A stretch of DNA of 64,000 nucleotides, taken from assembly GCF_000429305.1 (NCBI RefSeq), contig NZ_AUBP01000002.1, positions 310,001-374,000 on the forward strand, in the 5' to 3' direction. Position 1 is the stretch's first letter; every line of letters begins with the position of its first letter. This DNA comes from Desulfovibrio inopinatus DSM 10711 (GTDB lineage: Bacteria > Desulfobacterota > Desulfovibrionia > Desulfovibrionales > Desulfovibrionaceae). Below are positions 26,747 to 35,551 of the stretch, piece after piece. The notes below the pieces were generated by a model that was not told where the DNA came from, did not search any database, and worked only from the letters and a program-made list of their open reading frames with translations. The position numbers and the translations under genes are program-made.

Positions 26747-26774
26747 GGAGGTTCAAATCCTCTCATTTCGACCA
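26747..26774 (+). repeat. tRNA-Pro-like 3' end, decayed copy
   Basis: GGAGG-TTCAAAT-CCTCT is an intact T-arm, followed by CATTTCG-A-CCA. Compared with the copy at 40936 (CATCCCG-A-CCA, complementary to a tRNA-Pro 5' end CGGGATG) the acceptor has two changes. No D-arm or anticodon arm precedes it, so it is not a functional tRNA. Confidence 0.7.
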
Positions 26775-26788
26775 GAAAAGAAATGTTC

Positions 26789-26824
26789 AAGGCCGGTTAA
26801 GTGAAAAATTGACTGGTCTTTTTT
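26789..26824 (+). terminator. Terminator after the tRNA-Pro-like end
   Basis: AAGGCCGGTTAA (26789-26800) pairs with TTGACTGGTCTT (26809-26820) through G-T wobbles and is followed by a T-run. It probably is the native terminator of the original tRNA-Pro gene, carried along with the 3' end. Confidence 0.65.
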
Positions 26825-27038
26825 GTTGCATTGGCCAGTGTTACCCTTTTCGTCTCCTCGGTGGCGGCAAGCCCTCCTTAATGAAGGCACTTCTTTGAAG
26901 AAAAGTCGGAAATAATCTAAATATAAGAAATATTATAGCACGATTCTGCATACGAAATAAATAATAATGCGGGCTTGTTGTATCTATAAATAGCGTTATT
27001 TTGTTAGGAATACGATTTTTAACAAAGGAGCTTATACA

Positions 27039-27335
27039 ATGTGTAAATCTTGTGGTTGCGACCCCCAAAAAAGTCAGATGACCCACGAACATACTCATGA
27101 AAATATGAATGCTCATGACCACGAACACGAGCATCAACATACTCATGTTCATGAACACACGCATTCCGATGGTACGACTCATGTCCACGAACATTGCCAT
27201 GTGCATAGCCACTCCCATCAGCACACCCATGAACATGGTGTGGGTGAAGAACATAAACACGGTCATGGTGTCCATAGTCATAATAATGACCATGCTCATA
27301 ATGATGGGAATGGACACGATCACAGTCACGATTAG
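27039..27335 (+). CDS. His-rich metal-binding protein resembling the HypB N-terminus
   Basis: 98 aa with AAAGGAG 8 bases before the ATG. It begins MCKSCGCDPQ: the CxxCGC motif that forms the high-affinity nickel site at the N-terminus of HypB. It then consists almost entirely of His, with Asp/Glu (runs such as HEHQHTHVHEHTH). No GTPase domain follows, unlike HypB. A terminator follows at 27386 and the [FeFe]-hydrogenase operon begins 600 bases later. It could store or buffer Ni, Zn, Co or Fe. The hydrogenase beside it needs no nickel, so the link may be positional only. Confidence 0.75.
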   Translation: MCKSCGCDPQKSQMTHEHTHENMNAHDHEHEHQHTHVHEHTHSDGTTHVHEHCHVHSHSHQHTHEHGVGEEHKHGHGVHSHNNDHAHNDGNGHDHSHD

Positions 27336-27385
27336 TTTCTTTTATAAAAAATTGTAACTATGAGCGGAGAAACCGCACAAAGTAA

Positions 27386-27422
27386 AAAGAAGAGGACGTT
27401 GTTTCATCCTCTTCTTTTCTTT
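27386..27422 (+). terminator. Rho-independent terminator of the His-rich gene
   Basis: AAAGAAGAGGA (27386-27396) is perfectly complementary to TCCTCTTCTTT (27407-27417) and leads into a T-rich tract. Confidence 0.85.
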
Positions 27423-27949
27423 TTTAGATTATATATATTCATATTAGTACATATTATCCAAAAAAAATGAATTGAAAATATATTCATCAGACAAAATAGT
27501 GTTGTATTATTTTAGGATAAGACAATTTGTTTATATGTTAATTTGTAATTTACAAAATAAAGAAGAAGGCGTTTGTGTAGACAGTACTGAGAAATTGTTT
27601 TTTGATGTTTATCTCTAGTGGATGTCTCAATGCATCCTGTCTGTATATATGAAGTTATTTCCCTGCACACTATCAGTCTCTTCATTCACAGAAAGCACTC
27701 TATATCCATATAAAATATTTAGTGCGGAATCTTTTATGATTTTTCTGTGAAAACAGGTTGCTAGCGGCATATAGTTATTATTTATATTGATTAAGTAGCC
27801 TTTGAATTATAATTTTTTATAATAGATGCTCGGTAAATGTTAAATTGCATAATTTTATATTTTTCTTGTGTTATTTTTTTTGATTTAATAGCACTAGAAA
27901 GAGCTGCTGAGATGGTAATTCAACACGTAACCTCATAAAGGAGTTGTTT
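27423..27949 (+). promoter_or_regulatory. AT-rich leader of the hydrogenase operon with a palindrome
   Basis: About 530 very AT-rich bases with no convincing gene. At 27542-27556 TTTGTAA-T-TTACAAA is a perfect 7-1-7 dyad, about 400 bases before hydA, a possible regulator site. The ribosome site AAAGGAG lies at 27937-27943. I could not fix the promoter. Confidence 0.4.
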
Positions 27950-29275
27950 ATGCCTGAGTCCAAAGCGAAGGATTCTGTAGCCACTCCGGCCTATCTCTCG
28001 AATTTGACCCCTCCCCAAAAGGGGGAGAGAGTAGAAATGGAGGGGGTCTATTATAAAATTGCGGCCCCCAAAGATGTTGATCCCGCCAGCATTTATTTCG
28101 TTCAAGTTGACAAAGACAAATGTGTCGGCTGTGGTGAATGCACAAGCCACTGCCCCACAGGAGCCATCCAAGAAATGCATGCTGATGGTCAGCGCGGAAT
28201 TGTCGACTCAGCTGTATGCGTTAACTGTGGCCAATGTCTTGAGAACTGTCCTTTTGGGGCAATTTCCGAAGAAGTCTCCTTTGTTGGAGAGCTCTTTGAA
28301 AAATTGCGTGACCCCAATACCGTTGTCGTCTCCATGCCGGCACCTGCTGTTCGCTATGGGCTTGGCGAATGTTTTGGCATGGATACGGGAACGTATGTCG
28401 GTGGAAAAATGCACGCCGCTTTGCGTCGTCTCGGATTTGGTCTGATATGGGATAATGAATACACAGCTGACGTGACGATTATGGAAGAAGGCACCGAATT
28501 GCTTGAACGTGTTAAGCACGGCAAAAAGCCTCTTCCTCAATTTACTTCATGTTGCCCTGGTTGGGTAAAATTCGCTGAAACCTTTTATCCTGATCTCAAC
28601 GGACATCTCTCTACGTGCAAGTCTCCCATAGGCATGTTGGGACCTCTTGCCAAAACGTATGGCGCAGAACAGGCTAAGATAGATGGGAAAAATATATATA
28701 CCGTATCTATCATGCCTTGTATTGCTAAGAAATTTGAGGGCCTGCGGCCTGAAATGAATGCAAGTGGATATCGCGATATTGATGCCACTATCAACACGCG
28801 TGAATTGGCTTGGATGATTAAAAAGGCCGGTATCGATTTCGTTTCACTTCCAGAGGAAGATCCTGATCCTGTTCTTGGTCTGTCTACAGGCGCGGCAACG
28901 ATTTTCGGCACCAGCGGAGGTGTTATGGAAGCTGCTTTGCGTCTGGCCTATGAAGTTTTGTCGGGAGATACGCTTACGAATCCCGACATTAAAGTTGTGC
29001 GTGCTCATGAAGGCATCAAAACTGCTGATATTCCTGTTCCCAATTTCGGAACGGTGAAAGTGGCTGTGGCCAGTGGACTGCAAAATGCCGCGAAGCTGTG
29101 TGACGAAGTGCGAGCAGGCAAGTCTCCATACCATTTTATTGAAGTTATGACCTGTCCTGGTGGCTGTGTAAACGGTGGAGGGCAACCTCTTGAACCCGGC
29201 ATACGTGAAGCATCCTTGTTCCGTAGCACCATTGCCAAGATTAACCGTCGTTTTACACAACGACGCCCAGCATAG
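27950..29275 (+). CDS. hydA: Periplasmic [FeFe]-hydrogenase large subunit
   Basis: 441 aa from the ATG at 27950 (AAAGGAG upstream; the TTG at 27944 lacks spacing). Two [4Fe-4S] ferredoxin motifs lie near residues 60-105 (CVGCGECTSHCPTG, CVNCGQCLENCPFG). The H-cluster motifs are all present: L1 TSCCPGW, L2 MPCIAKKFE and L3 EVMTCPGGCVNGGGQ, so the enzyme should be active. It catalyses reversible H2 oxidation, in the periplasm with cytochrome c3-type partners in Desulfovibrio. It has no signal peptide and is exported with HydB. First gene of hydA-hydB-TM1266-hydG-aspA-hydE-hydF. Confidence 0.97.
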   Translation: MPESKAKDSVATPAYLSNLTPPQKGERVEMEGVYYKIAAPKDVDPASIYFVQVDKDKCVGCGECTSHCPTGAIQEMHADGQRGIVDSAVCVNCGQCLENCPFGAISEEVSFVGELFEKLRDPNTVVVSMPAPAVRYGLGECFGMDTGTYVGGKMHAALRRLGFGLIWDNEYTADVTIMEEGTELLERVKHGKKPLPQFTSCCPGWVKFAETFYPDLNGHLSTCKSPIGMLGPLAKTYGAEQAKIDGKNIYTVSIMPCIAKKFEGLRPEMNASGYRDIDATINTRELAWMIKKAGIDFVSLPEEDPDPVLGLSTGAATIFGTSGGVMEAALRLAYEVLSGDTLTNPDIKVVRAHEGIKTADIPVPNFGTVKVAVASGLQNAAKLCDEVRAGKSPYHFIEVMTCPGGCVNGGGQPLEPGIREASLFRSTIAKINRRFTQRRPA

Positions 29276-29284
29276 GAGATTCCA

Positions 29285-29626
29285 GTGAAGAACAAAGGTA
29301 TCTTGACCAGACGAGGCTTCATAAAAATGGCCGGTATTGCCTGTGGCTATGCCGTACTTGGCTATAATGTAACGCGCGAAGCCTGCGCAGCAACGGCTGA
29401 CTTTGTAGGAATACGTCAAAGTTCCGTGTACGCAGCAGATAGCAAGCGTTACGCCATCCGCAAATCGCAAGATAATCCTATGATTAAAAAGCTGTATGCC
29501 AAAAATGGTTTCTTAAATGAAGGGCCCTGTGGTCACAAATCACACCACCTCCTTCATACGGAATACGAAGACAGAAGCGCGAGCCTGAAGGCCTTAAAGG
29601 CTAAGGGTGTGAAGTTGGCTCTGTAG
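29285..29626 (+). CDS. hydB: Periplasmic [FeFe]-hydrogenase small subunit with Tat signal
   Basis: 113 aa starting at a GTG 9 bases after hydA, with AGGAG upstream. The N-terminus is a Tat signal (TRRGFIKMAGIACGYAVLG), which carries the folded HydA-HydB complex across the membrane. The mature part contains GVYAAD-like and PCGHKSHHLLHTEYEDRS segments typical of the small subunit that wraps around HydA. Length agrees with the family. Confidence 0.95.
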   Translation: MKNKGILTRRGFIKMAGIACGYAVLGYNVTREACAATADFVGIRQSSVYAADSKRYAIRKSQDNPMIKKLYAKNGFLNEGPCGHKSHHLLHTEYEDRSASLKALKAKGVKLAL

Positions 29627-29645
29627 TAGAGCATGCCGTATTCCT

Positions 29646-29692
29646 ACGGGCAGCCTGCGGGAAGGAATTATCTGAACTTCAGGGCAGCCCGT
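29646..29692 (+). other. Intercistronic hairpin between hydB and the TM1266-family gene
   Basis: ACGGGCAGCC (29646-29655) pairs with GGCAGCCCGT (29683-29692) with one mismatch, inside a 172-base gap of the operon. There is no T-run. It may stabilise the hydAB message relative to the maturation genes, as structural-subunit mRNA is needed in larger amounts (inference). Confidence 0.45.
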
Positions 29693-29798
29693 GTGCAGCC
29701 GATGCTTTGAGTTATGAATAAGCGCTGAACACCGAGAATGTTATCGTATCTCTGCCCGTTAGGATTCTGCAATCCAAAATTGATGAGATGAGAATGTT

Positions 29799-30041
29799 AT
29801 GGAAAAGCGCATGGGAGTCGTCAGCATCCTTGTTGGTGACCGAAAGAAAGACGCAGGCATGGTCAACACTATTATTAGTCGTCATGGGGAGATTGTGCTT
29901 GCTCGTATGGGGCTGCCGTGTCGAGATAGAGGCCTGAGTGTCATCGCCCTTATTATTGAGGCCACGACGAATGAAGTTGGCTCGCTAACCGGCCAATTAG
30001 GCAACCTTCCCAGCGTTAAAGTAAAAGCATCGCTTATTTAA
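29799..30041 (+). CDS. TM1266-family [FeFe]-hydrogenase-system putative regulator
   Basis: 80-aa ACT/ferredoxin-fold protein (MGVVSILVGDRKKDAGMVNT, then LPCRDRGLSVIALIIEAT). Members of this family are almost always encoded beside hydG/hydE/hydF and are annotated as putative iron-only hydrogenase system regulators; the molecular role is not settled. hydG begins 14 bases downstream. Confidence 0.88.
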   Translation: MEKRMGVVSILVGDRKKDAGMVNTIISRHGEIVLARMGLPCRDRGLSVIALIIEATTNEVGSLTGQLGNLPSVKVKASLI

Positions 30042-30055
30042 GCCGGGAGACGGAT

Positions 30056-31465
30056 ATGCATTTGACTACTGAGGGACTGACTAATTTTATTGATGAAGAT
30101 TCTATCTGGAATATTGTGCATGCTACGGCGACAGCAGAACCGAAACGTATTCATGATATACTTGATAAAGCCAAAGAAGCAAAAGGACTCACGCTTGAAG
30201 AAACTGCATTTTTGTTGCAAGCAGATGATCCGGAAGTAAACGAGGCGATATTTGAAACGGCTCGTGCTGTAAAACGCATGATTTACGGAAATCGTCTTGT
30301 TCTTTTTGCTCCATTGTATGTAACGAATGAATGTAGCAATCGTTGCGCATACTGTGGATTTAAAGCTGATAATAAAGATCTTGAGCGAAGAACGCTTACA
30401 GCCGAAGAAATTCGTCAGGAAGTCTTCGTGTTGGAGAATTTGGGGCATAAGCGTCTTTTGTTGGTTTACGGCGAGCATCCTAAATTTGGGGCAGATTGGA
30501 TTGCTGAAACCGTGCGCACTGTGTATGAGACGGTTGCCGAAAAAAGTGGTGAAATTCGACGTGTCAACATAAACTGCGCTCCTCTGGATGTGGAAGGTTT
30601 CCGTACATTGCACGATGTGGGTATTGGGACCTATCAATGCTTTCAAGAGACCTACCACTCGTCGACGTACTCCAAATTACACCCCTGCGGACATAAACAA
30701 CACATTCTTTGGCGGCTGTACGCACTTCATAGAGCCATGGAGGCAGGCATCGACGATGTGGGAATGGGCGCTCTTCTTGGTATTTATGACTACCGTTTTG
30801 ATACGCTTGCTATGCTGACACATGCGGCAGAGCTTGAAGATAAATTCGGTGTTGGACCACATACAATTTCATTTCCACGTCTTGAACCAGCATTGAATGC
30901 AGATATCGCATTTAATCCTCCCTATCCAATTACAGATATCCAGTTTAAAAGACTGGTTGCTGTCCTCCGACTTTCTGTTCCATATACCGGCTTAATTCTT
31001 AGCACTCGGGAAGGCCAAGCCATGCGCCGCGAATTGCTTGATCTTGGTGTTTCGCAATTGAGTGCCGGCTCGCGTACCTATCCCGGAGGATACGCAGACC
31101 CCAATTACGACAGGCCCGAAGTGCAACAATTCTGTGTCGGCGATAACCGGAGTCTTGATGAAGTCATCCAAGAAATCGTGCATCAAGGGTATATCCCTTC
31201 GTGGTGTACGGCGTGCTATCGTCTCGGCAGAACCGGGGAGCATTTCATGGAATTGGCAAAAAAAGGGTTTATTCAGGATTTTTGTCATCCTAACTCGCTC
31301 TTTACGTTTAAAGAGTATCTTCATGATTACGCGACGGATTCCACACGAACGCTCGGATTTCCCCTTATCCAACGTGAACTTGATGAGTTCCCCACAAAAC
31401 GCCGTGATGTCGTCGCTTCGCGTCTTCAGCGAATTGAACACGGTGAAAGAGATCTTTACCTCTAG
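30056..31465 (+). CDS. hydG: [FeFe]-hydrogenase maturase HydG (radical SAM tyrosine lyase)
   Basis: 469 aa. The radical-SAM motif is CSNRCAYC (Cys93, 97, 100). HydG cleaves tyrosine and builds the Fe(CO)(CN) synthon for the H-cluster. The C-terminal auxiliary cluster motif is present (WCTACYRLGRTGEHFM), needed for synthon formation. Length and order in the operon fit. The ATG follows GGGAG. Confidence 0.96.
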   Translation: MHLTTEGLTNFIDEDSIWNIVHATATAEPKRIHDILDKAKEAKGLTLEETAFLLQADDPEVNEAIFETARAVKRMIYGNRLVLFAPLYVTNECSNRCAYCGFKADNKDLERRTLTAEEIRQEVFVLENLGHKRLLLVYGEHPKFGADWIAETVRTVYETVAEKSGEIRRVNINCAPLDVEGFRTLHDVGIGTYQCFQETYHSSTYSKLHPCGHKQHILWRLYALHRAMEAGIDDVGMGALLGIYDYRFDTLAMLTHAAELEDKFGVGPHTISFPRLEPALNADIAFNPPYPITDIQFKRLVAVLRLSVPYTGLILSTREGQAMRRELLDLGVSQLSAGSRTYPGGYADPNYDRPEVQQFCVGDNRSLDEVIQEIVHQGYIPSWCTACYRLGRTGEHFMELAKKGFIQDFCHPNSLFTFKEYLHDYATDSTRTLGFPLIQRELDEFPTKRRDVVASRLQRIEHGERDLYL

Positions 31466-31583
31466 GTAAAAGAAGAACGTTGTTGTCAAGCATACGTGCT
31501 TTGCAAGCATAGGCCCACGAAAAGGAGGAGGGTTGTCCCCGTTCGACCTTCCTCTTTTTCTTTTTTCGTTTTGGAGAAGAACT

Positions 31584-33014
31584 ATGATGGAACAGTTTCG
31601 AACAGAGTATGATGAGCTTGGCTCTGTCGATATTCCAACGGAAGCGTTATATGGTATTCAAACCGTTCGAGCATTACAAAATTTTCCTTTGTCCGGTTAT
31701 CGCCTTCCCCCCGTGTTTATCCGATCTTATGCAGAAGTGAAGCTTGCCTGTGTGAGAACGAATTGTGCTCTTGGGTTTTTGCCCGCTCCCATTGCTCAAG
31801 CGATAGCGTGTGCTTGTCAGGAAATTATTGATGGGAAACTTCATGAACATATCGTTGTGGATGCCTTTCAGGGAGGAGCAGGCACATCAACGAATATGAA
31901 TTTCAATGAAGTCATCGCGAAGAGAGCAAATGAATTACTGAAAAGCACATCAAGTGCCGACACTGTCCATCCGCTTCATCACGTCAACCAGCATCAATCA
32001 ACAAACGATACTTATCCTACTGCACTTAAAGTTGCCGTGTTGCATGAGCTAAAAGCATTGGAACAACCTGTTGCCGATATGCAGGAATGCTTGCAGCGTA
32101 AAGAAACGGAATACTGTAATGTGTTGCGCCTGGCTCGTACACAATTGCAGGATGCTGTACCTATAACAGCGGGCATGACATTTGGGGCATGGGCGGAAGC
32201 TGTTGCGCGTGATCGCTGGCGTCTTTTTAAAAGTCGTGAACGTATTCGACAAGTCAATCTTGGTGGAACGGCAGTTGGTACCGGTTTAGGGGCTCCTCGT
32301 GATTATATTCTTCGGGTGTGTGATGAATTGCGTCAAATAACAGGACTCAAGTTATCTCGCTCAGAGAATCTTGTGGATGCGACACAAAATCTTGATTCTT
32401 TTGTGGAAGTTTCCGGCATGCTTAAAGCCTGTGCTGTGAATCTTTTAAAGATATGTAGCGATATACGGTTACTTTCTAGTGGGCCAACAGCAGGCTTTGC
32501 CGAACTTCGTATTCCTGCTCTGCAAACCGGCTCGACCATCATGCCCGGTAAAGTCAATCCCGTCATACCGGAAGCTGTATCGCAAGCAGCCTTGCGTATT
32601 ATGAGCAATGATGGATTGGCTGGCCAAGTAGCAGCTCTTGGGAATTTAGAGTTAAACCAATTTATGCCGCTTATGGCTCATAGTCTTCTGGAATCTTTGC
32701 ACCTTCTTCGACAAGGTGTTTCCCTCTTACATACCCGGTGCTTGGCGGATATGAGCGTAAACGCTGAGCGAAGCCGTCATCATGTGGTATCAAGTGCTGC
32801 TCTTATTAGGGTTTTGGTTCCCGCTATTGGGTATGCAGAAGCGGAAAAGATTATTCAACATGCGAAACAATATAATCTTTCTCTTGCTGAAGCAGCAGAA
32901 CATAGCATTGGCATGCCTGCTGATACGTTTACGAGGTTACTTTCACCAGAATGCATGCGGCAGTTAGGATATACGGATGAAACCTATGCTGCTTTTAGAA
33001 AAAGGCCCCAATAA
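31584..33014 (+). CDS. aspA: Aspartate ammonia-lyase in the hydrogenase maturation operon
   Basis: 476 aa of the aspartase/fumarase superfamily. The signature loop GSTIMPGKVNP, the substrate motif VHPLHHVNQHQSTNDTYPTA (contains HQSTNDT) and the start EYDELGSVDIP are normal for aspartase (aspartate to fumarate plus ammonia). The ATG at 31584 follows GGAGAAG; the longer frame from 31533 lies in a purine/pyrimidine hairpin. It sits between hydG and hydE. The bridging amine of the H-cluster dithiolate needs a nitrogen donor, so local ammonia supply is an attractive explanation, but this is inference. Confidence 0.9.
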   Translation: MMEQFRTEYDELGSVDIPTEALYGIQTVRALQNFPLSGYRLPPVFIRSYAEVKLACVRTNCALGFLPAPIAQAIACACQEIIDGKLHEHIVVDAFQGGAGTSTNMNFNEVIAKRANELLKSTSSADTVHPLHHVNQHQSTNDTYPTALKVAVLHELKALEQPVADMQECLQRKETEYCNVLRLARTQLQDAVPITAGMTFGAWAEAVARDRWRLFKSRERIRQVNLGGTAVGTGLGAPRDYILRVCDELRQITGLKLSRSENLVDATQNLDSFVEVSGMLKACAVNLLKICSDIRLLSSGPTAGFAELRIPALQTGSTIMPGKVNPVIPEAVSQAALRIMSNDGLAGQVAALGNLELNQFMPLMAHSLLESLHLLRQGVSLLHTRCLADMSVNAERSRHHVVSSAALIRVLVPAIGYAEAEKIIQHAKQYNLSLAEAAEHSIGMPADTFTRLLSPECMRQLGYTDETYAAFRKRPQ

Positions 33015-33044
33015 TTACTTGAGTTGTATTTCCGAGATAAAGAT

Positions 33045-34061
33045 ATGAATCGAAGCCAAATTATTGAAGTGTTGTCTTCTCGAAATGCTGAAGATGTTTT
33101 TTCGCAAGCGAGAGAGGTGAGAGATCATGTCTTTGGAAGAGATGTTTTTCAACGTGGTGTCGTTGAGTTCTCAAATTATTGCAGAAAGAATTGTATGTAT
33201 TGTGGGTTACGAAAGAGCAATTCAAATTTGAATCGTTTCTCATTGAAAAGTGACGAGATCATATTTTCTGTAAAAAGTATTATAGATTTAGGGATGGGGA
33301 CAGCTGTACTTCAGTCAGGAGAGGATTCTGCATATTCAATTCAAGAAATAGGTCGAATTATAACGCATATTAAAACACATACTGATCTTGCCGTAACACT
33401 TTCTCTGGGCGACTATGATGAAGATGTGTATCGTTTTTGGCGAGATTGCGGTGCAGATAGATACTTGCTTAAAATGGAAACATTCAATGCGCCGCTTCAT
33501 GAGCAATTACGTCCCGGCCAACGAGTAGAAGAACGCCTTCGTCGAGTAAAACTTCTTTATAAACTTGGATATGAAACAGGATCGGGGATCATTACCGGAT
33601 TGCCTGGAATGACTTCTGAAATCTTGGCGGATGATCTTATTCGGATGCGTGATCTTCCGTTAGATATGATCGCGATTGGTCCATTTATTCCACATCCCGC
33701 CACTCCGTTGTGTAATACGCCTCCCGGAAATGTCGATGAATCCTTACGGGCTATGGCGATAACACGCATTATGCATCCCTACGCCAATATTCCAACAACG
33801 AGCGCCTTGGATGCTTTAGTTTCTGATGGGCGCGAAAGAGGACTTCATGCCGGTGCTAATGTTGTTATGCCATCAGCCACACCGGAAACGGTACGGGCTG
33901 GTTATAGTATTTATCCTGGAAAAAATAATTCATTAACTCCAGTTCATCAAACTATCCGTTCTTTGCAGCAGCGTTTGAAAGATGCCGGGTATGCCTTGTC
34001 GTCTTCGCGTGGCATGTCCCCGGCACGAAGTATCAACAAAGAAGAGAGAAGGTATGTCTGA
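33045..34061 (+). CDS. hydE: [FeFe]-hydrogenase maturase HydE (radical SAM)
   Basis: 338 aa. The radical-SAM motif is CRKNCMYC (Cys46, 50, 53) in FSNYCRKNCMYCGLRKSN, diagnostic of HydE rather than BioB. HydE processes the HydG product toward the dinuclear subcluster. The start at 33045 is chosen over the TTG-led extension at 33024, although the ribosome site is weak. The 3' end overlaps hydF by 8 bases, indicating translational coupling. Confidence 0.95.
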   Translation: MNRSQIIEVLSSRNAEDVFSQAREVRDHVFGRDVFQRGVVEFSNYCRKNCMYCGLRKSNSNLNRFSLKSDEIIFSVKSIIDLGMGTAVLQSGEDSAYSIQEIGRIITHIKTHTDLAVTLSLGDYDEDVYRFWRDCGADRYLLKMETFNAPLHEQLRPGQRVEERLRRVKLLYKLGYETGSGIITGLPGMTSEILADDLIRMRDLPLDMIAIGPFIPHPATPLCNTPPGNVDESLRAMAITRIMHPYANIPTTSALDALVSDGRERGLHAGANVVMPSATPETVRAGYSIYPGKNNSLTPVHQTIRSLQQRLKDAGYALSSSRGMSPARSINKEERRYV

Positions 34062-35256
34062 TAAAGCCCCCAAAGGCGTACGCATGGTAATCTCCCTTGT
34101 AGGGAGACGTAACGTTGGAAAGTCCTCGCTTATTAATGCCATTGCAGGCCAAGAAATCGCTATTGTCTCAGATCATCCCGGTACGACCACAGATCCTGTA
34201 GGGAAACATTACGAACTCCTTCCACTTGGGCCTGTTACTTTTTATGATACTGCAGGACTTGATGACTCCGGTGAACTTGGCGAACTTCGCATTAAGGCAA
34301 CTCACAAAGTTCTCTACAGAACAGATATAGCGTTGTTGGTTATCGGTTTGGACGGTATAGGGGATAAAGAGCGGGATATTCTTTCGCGCTTGGATGAATT
34401 GAATATTGCAACGCTTGTCATTTTTAACAAAACAGATATCGCTTCTCCTCGCTCTGAAGATATGGAATTCTGCACCAATAAAAATCTGTCATATCTTCAA
34501 ACGTCGACTTCATCCGGTGAAGGCATTGATGCTGTAAAAAAAGCCATCATTGCAAGTGCTCCTCGTGAATTTGCAGAAGATCCAGTCTTGGTGAGTGATT
34601 TTATTCAAGAAGGGAATATTGTCTTGTGCGTGGTACCGATTGATCTCGCTGCTCCGAAAGGACGGCTTATTTTACCGCAAGTACAGGTATTGCGGGATGT
34701 TTTGGATAGTGATGCACTCGGTATGGTAGTCAAGGAACGAGAGTTGGAAGAAGCATTGATAGTCTTGCAAGATCGTTTGTCATTGGTCGTGACCGATTCG
34801 CAGGTAGTCTTGAAAGTGGCGGGTGATGTCCCTGACCATATAGCAATGACGACATTTTCCATTTTGTTTGCACGCTACAAAGGTGATTTACGTACATTGG
34901 TGCAAGGCGCAAGGAAAATTGATGCATTACGTGATGGCGATAAAATTCTCATGTGTGAAGCTTGTTCTCATCATGCTGTAGCAGATGATATTGGACGAGT
35001 AAAAATTCCTCGTTGGATGACGCAATATACGGGAAAAAATCTCGAATTTGTTCAATACACAGGACACGATTTTCCTCAAGATCTTGAAGAATTTTCCCTC
35101 GCTGTTCATTGTGGTGGATGCATGATTAACAGAACGGAAATGTTGCGTCGTGTTCGTGAATGTATGCGTCGCAACGTGCCCATCACAAATTACGGCGTCG
35201 CAATTTCTAAAATTCAAGGAGTGTTGGACAGAGTCGTAAAACCATTTAATCTGTAA
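34054..35256 (+). CDS. hydF: [FeFe]-hydrogenase maturation GTPase/scaffold HydF
   Basis: 400 aa. N-terminal GTPase with G1 GRRNVGKS, switch region HPGTTTDPVGK, G3 DTAGLDD and G4 NKTD. The C-terminal [4Fe-4S] motif of HydF is present as CEACSHH followed later by HCGGC. HydF holds the immature [2Fe] cluster and delivers it to HydA. The ATG at 34054 with GAGAGAAGG is preferred to the longer frame from 33982, which lies within hydE. Confidence 0.96.
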   Translation: MSDKAPKGVRMVISLVGRRNVGKSSLINAIAGQEIAIVSDHPGTTTDPVGKHYELLPLGPVTFYDTAGLDDSGELGELRIKATHKVLYRTDIALLVIGLDGIGDKERDILSRLDELNIATLVIFNKTDIASPRSEDMEFCTNKNLSYLQTSTSSGEGIDAVKKAIIASAPREFAEDPVLVSDFIQEGNIVLCVVPIDLAAPKGRLILPQVQVLRDVLDSDALGMVVKERELEEALIVLQDRLSLVVTDSQVVLKVAGDVPDHIAMTTFSILFARYKGDLRTLVQGARKIDALRDGDKILMCEACSHHAVADDIGRVKIPRWMTQYTGKNLEFVQYTGHDFPQDLEEFSLAVHCGGCMINRTEMLRRVRECMRRNVPITNYGVAISKIQGVLDRVVKPFNL

Positions 35257-35335
35257 AGACTTCACCAAAAATAAAATAAGACATTCCCTATTTATCAAAG
35301 CTCTTTCGTGGGTGATTCGTCCCATGATGTGCCGG

Positions 35336-35373
35336 GTTGGAGGAAAACAATTTCAGCAAGGTTTTCCTCCAAC
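35336..35373 (+). terminator. Hairpin at the end of the hydrogenase operon
   Basis: GTTGGAGGAAAAC (35336-35348) is perfectly complementary to GTTTTCCTCCAAC (35361-35373) around 12 bases. It lies 80 bases after hydF. There is no long T-run, so it is a probable but non-canonical terminator. Confidence 0.6.
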
Positions 35374-35467
35374 TAGGAAAGAACGTATTAGAAACTATTC
35401 TCTTCATTGTTAATCCATGAACGTCACGGGCATAGTTCAGCCTTAAATATGGTCTTCGCAAAAGATA

Positions 35468-35520
35468 TGGTGGGGTGGAGGAGGATTTGAACCTCCTCCG
35501 GGCGCTGTCATCGGATTAAC
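35468..35520 (-). repeat. tRNA-like 3' end of uncertain identity
   Basis: The minus strand has a perfect T-arm (GGAGG-TTCAAAT-CCTCC, extendable to 8 bp), an acceptor-like CCACCCCA and CCA. Upstream lies CTGTTAATCCGATGACAG, which resembles a tRNA-Asn anticodon loop (CTGTTAA), but I could not fold a D-arm, an anticodon stem or a full cloverleaf. It is more likely a displaced tRNA end than a gene. Confidence 0.5.
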
Positions 35521-35551
35521 AGTGCAGTTTTCCAGCGGTATAATTTCTCTC

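Noticed and set aside
26841-27329. Open frame of 162 codons rich in Met/Ile/Val, antisense to the His-rich gene
   Set aside because: The hydrophobic pattern is simply the complement of CAT/CAC/GAA codons of the His-rich gene, which has the good ribosome site and CxxCGC start.
29285-29626. Separate regulatory or unknown small protein after hydA
   Set aside because: The Tat signal, the HKSHHLLH segment and position identify it as HydB.
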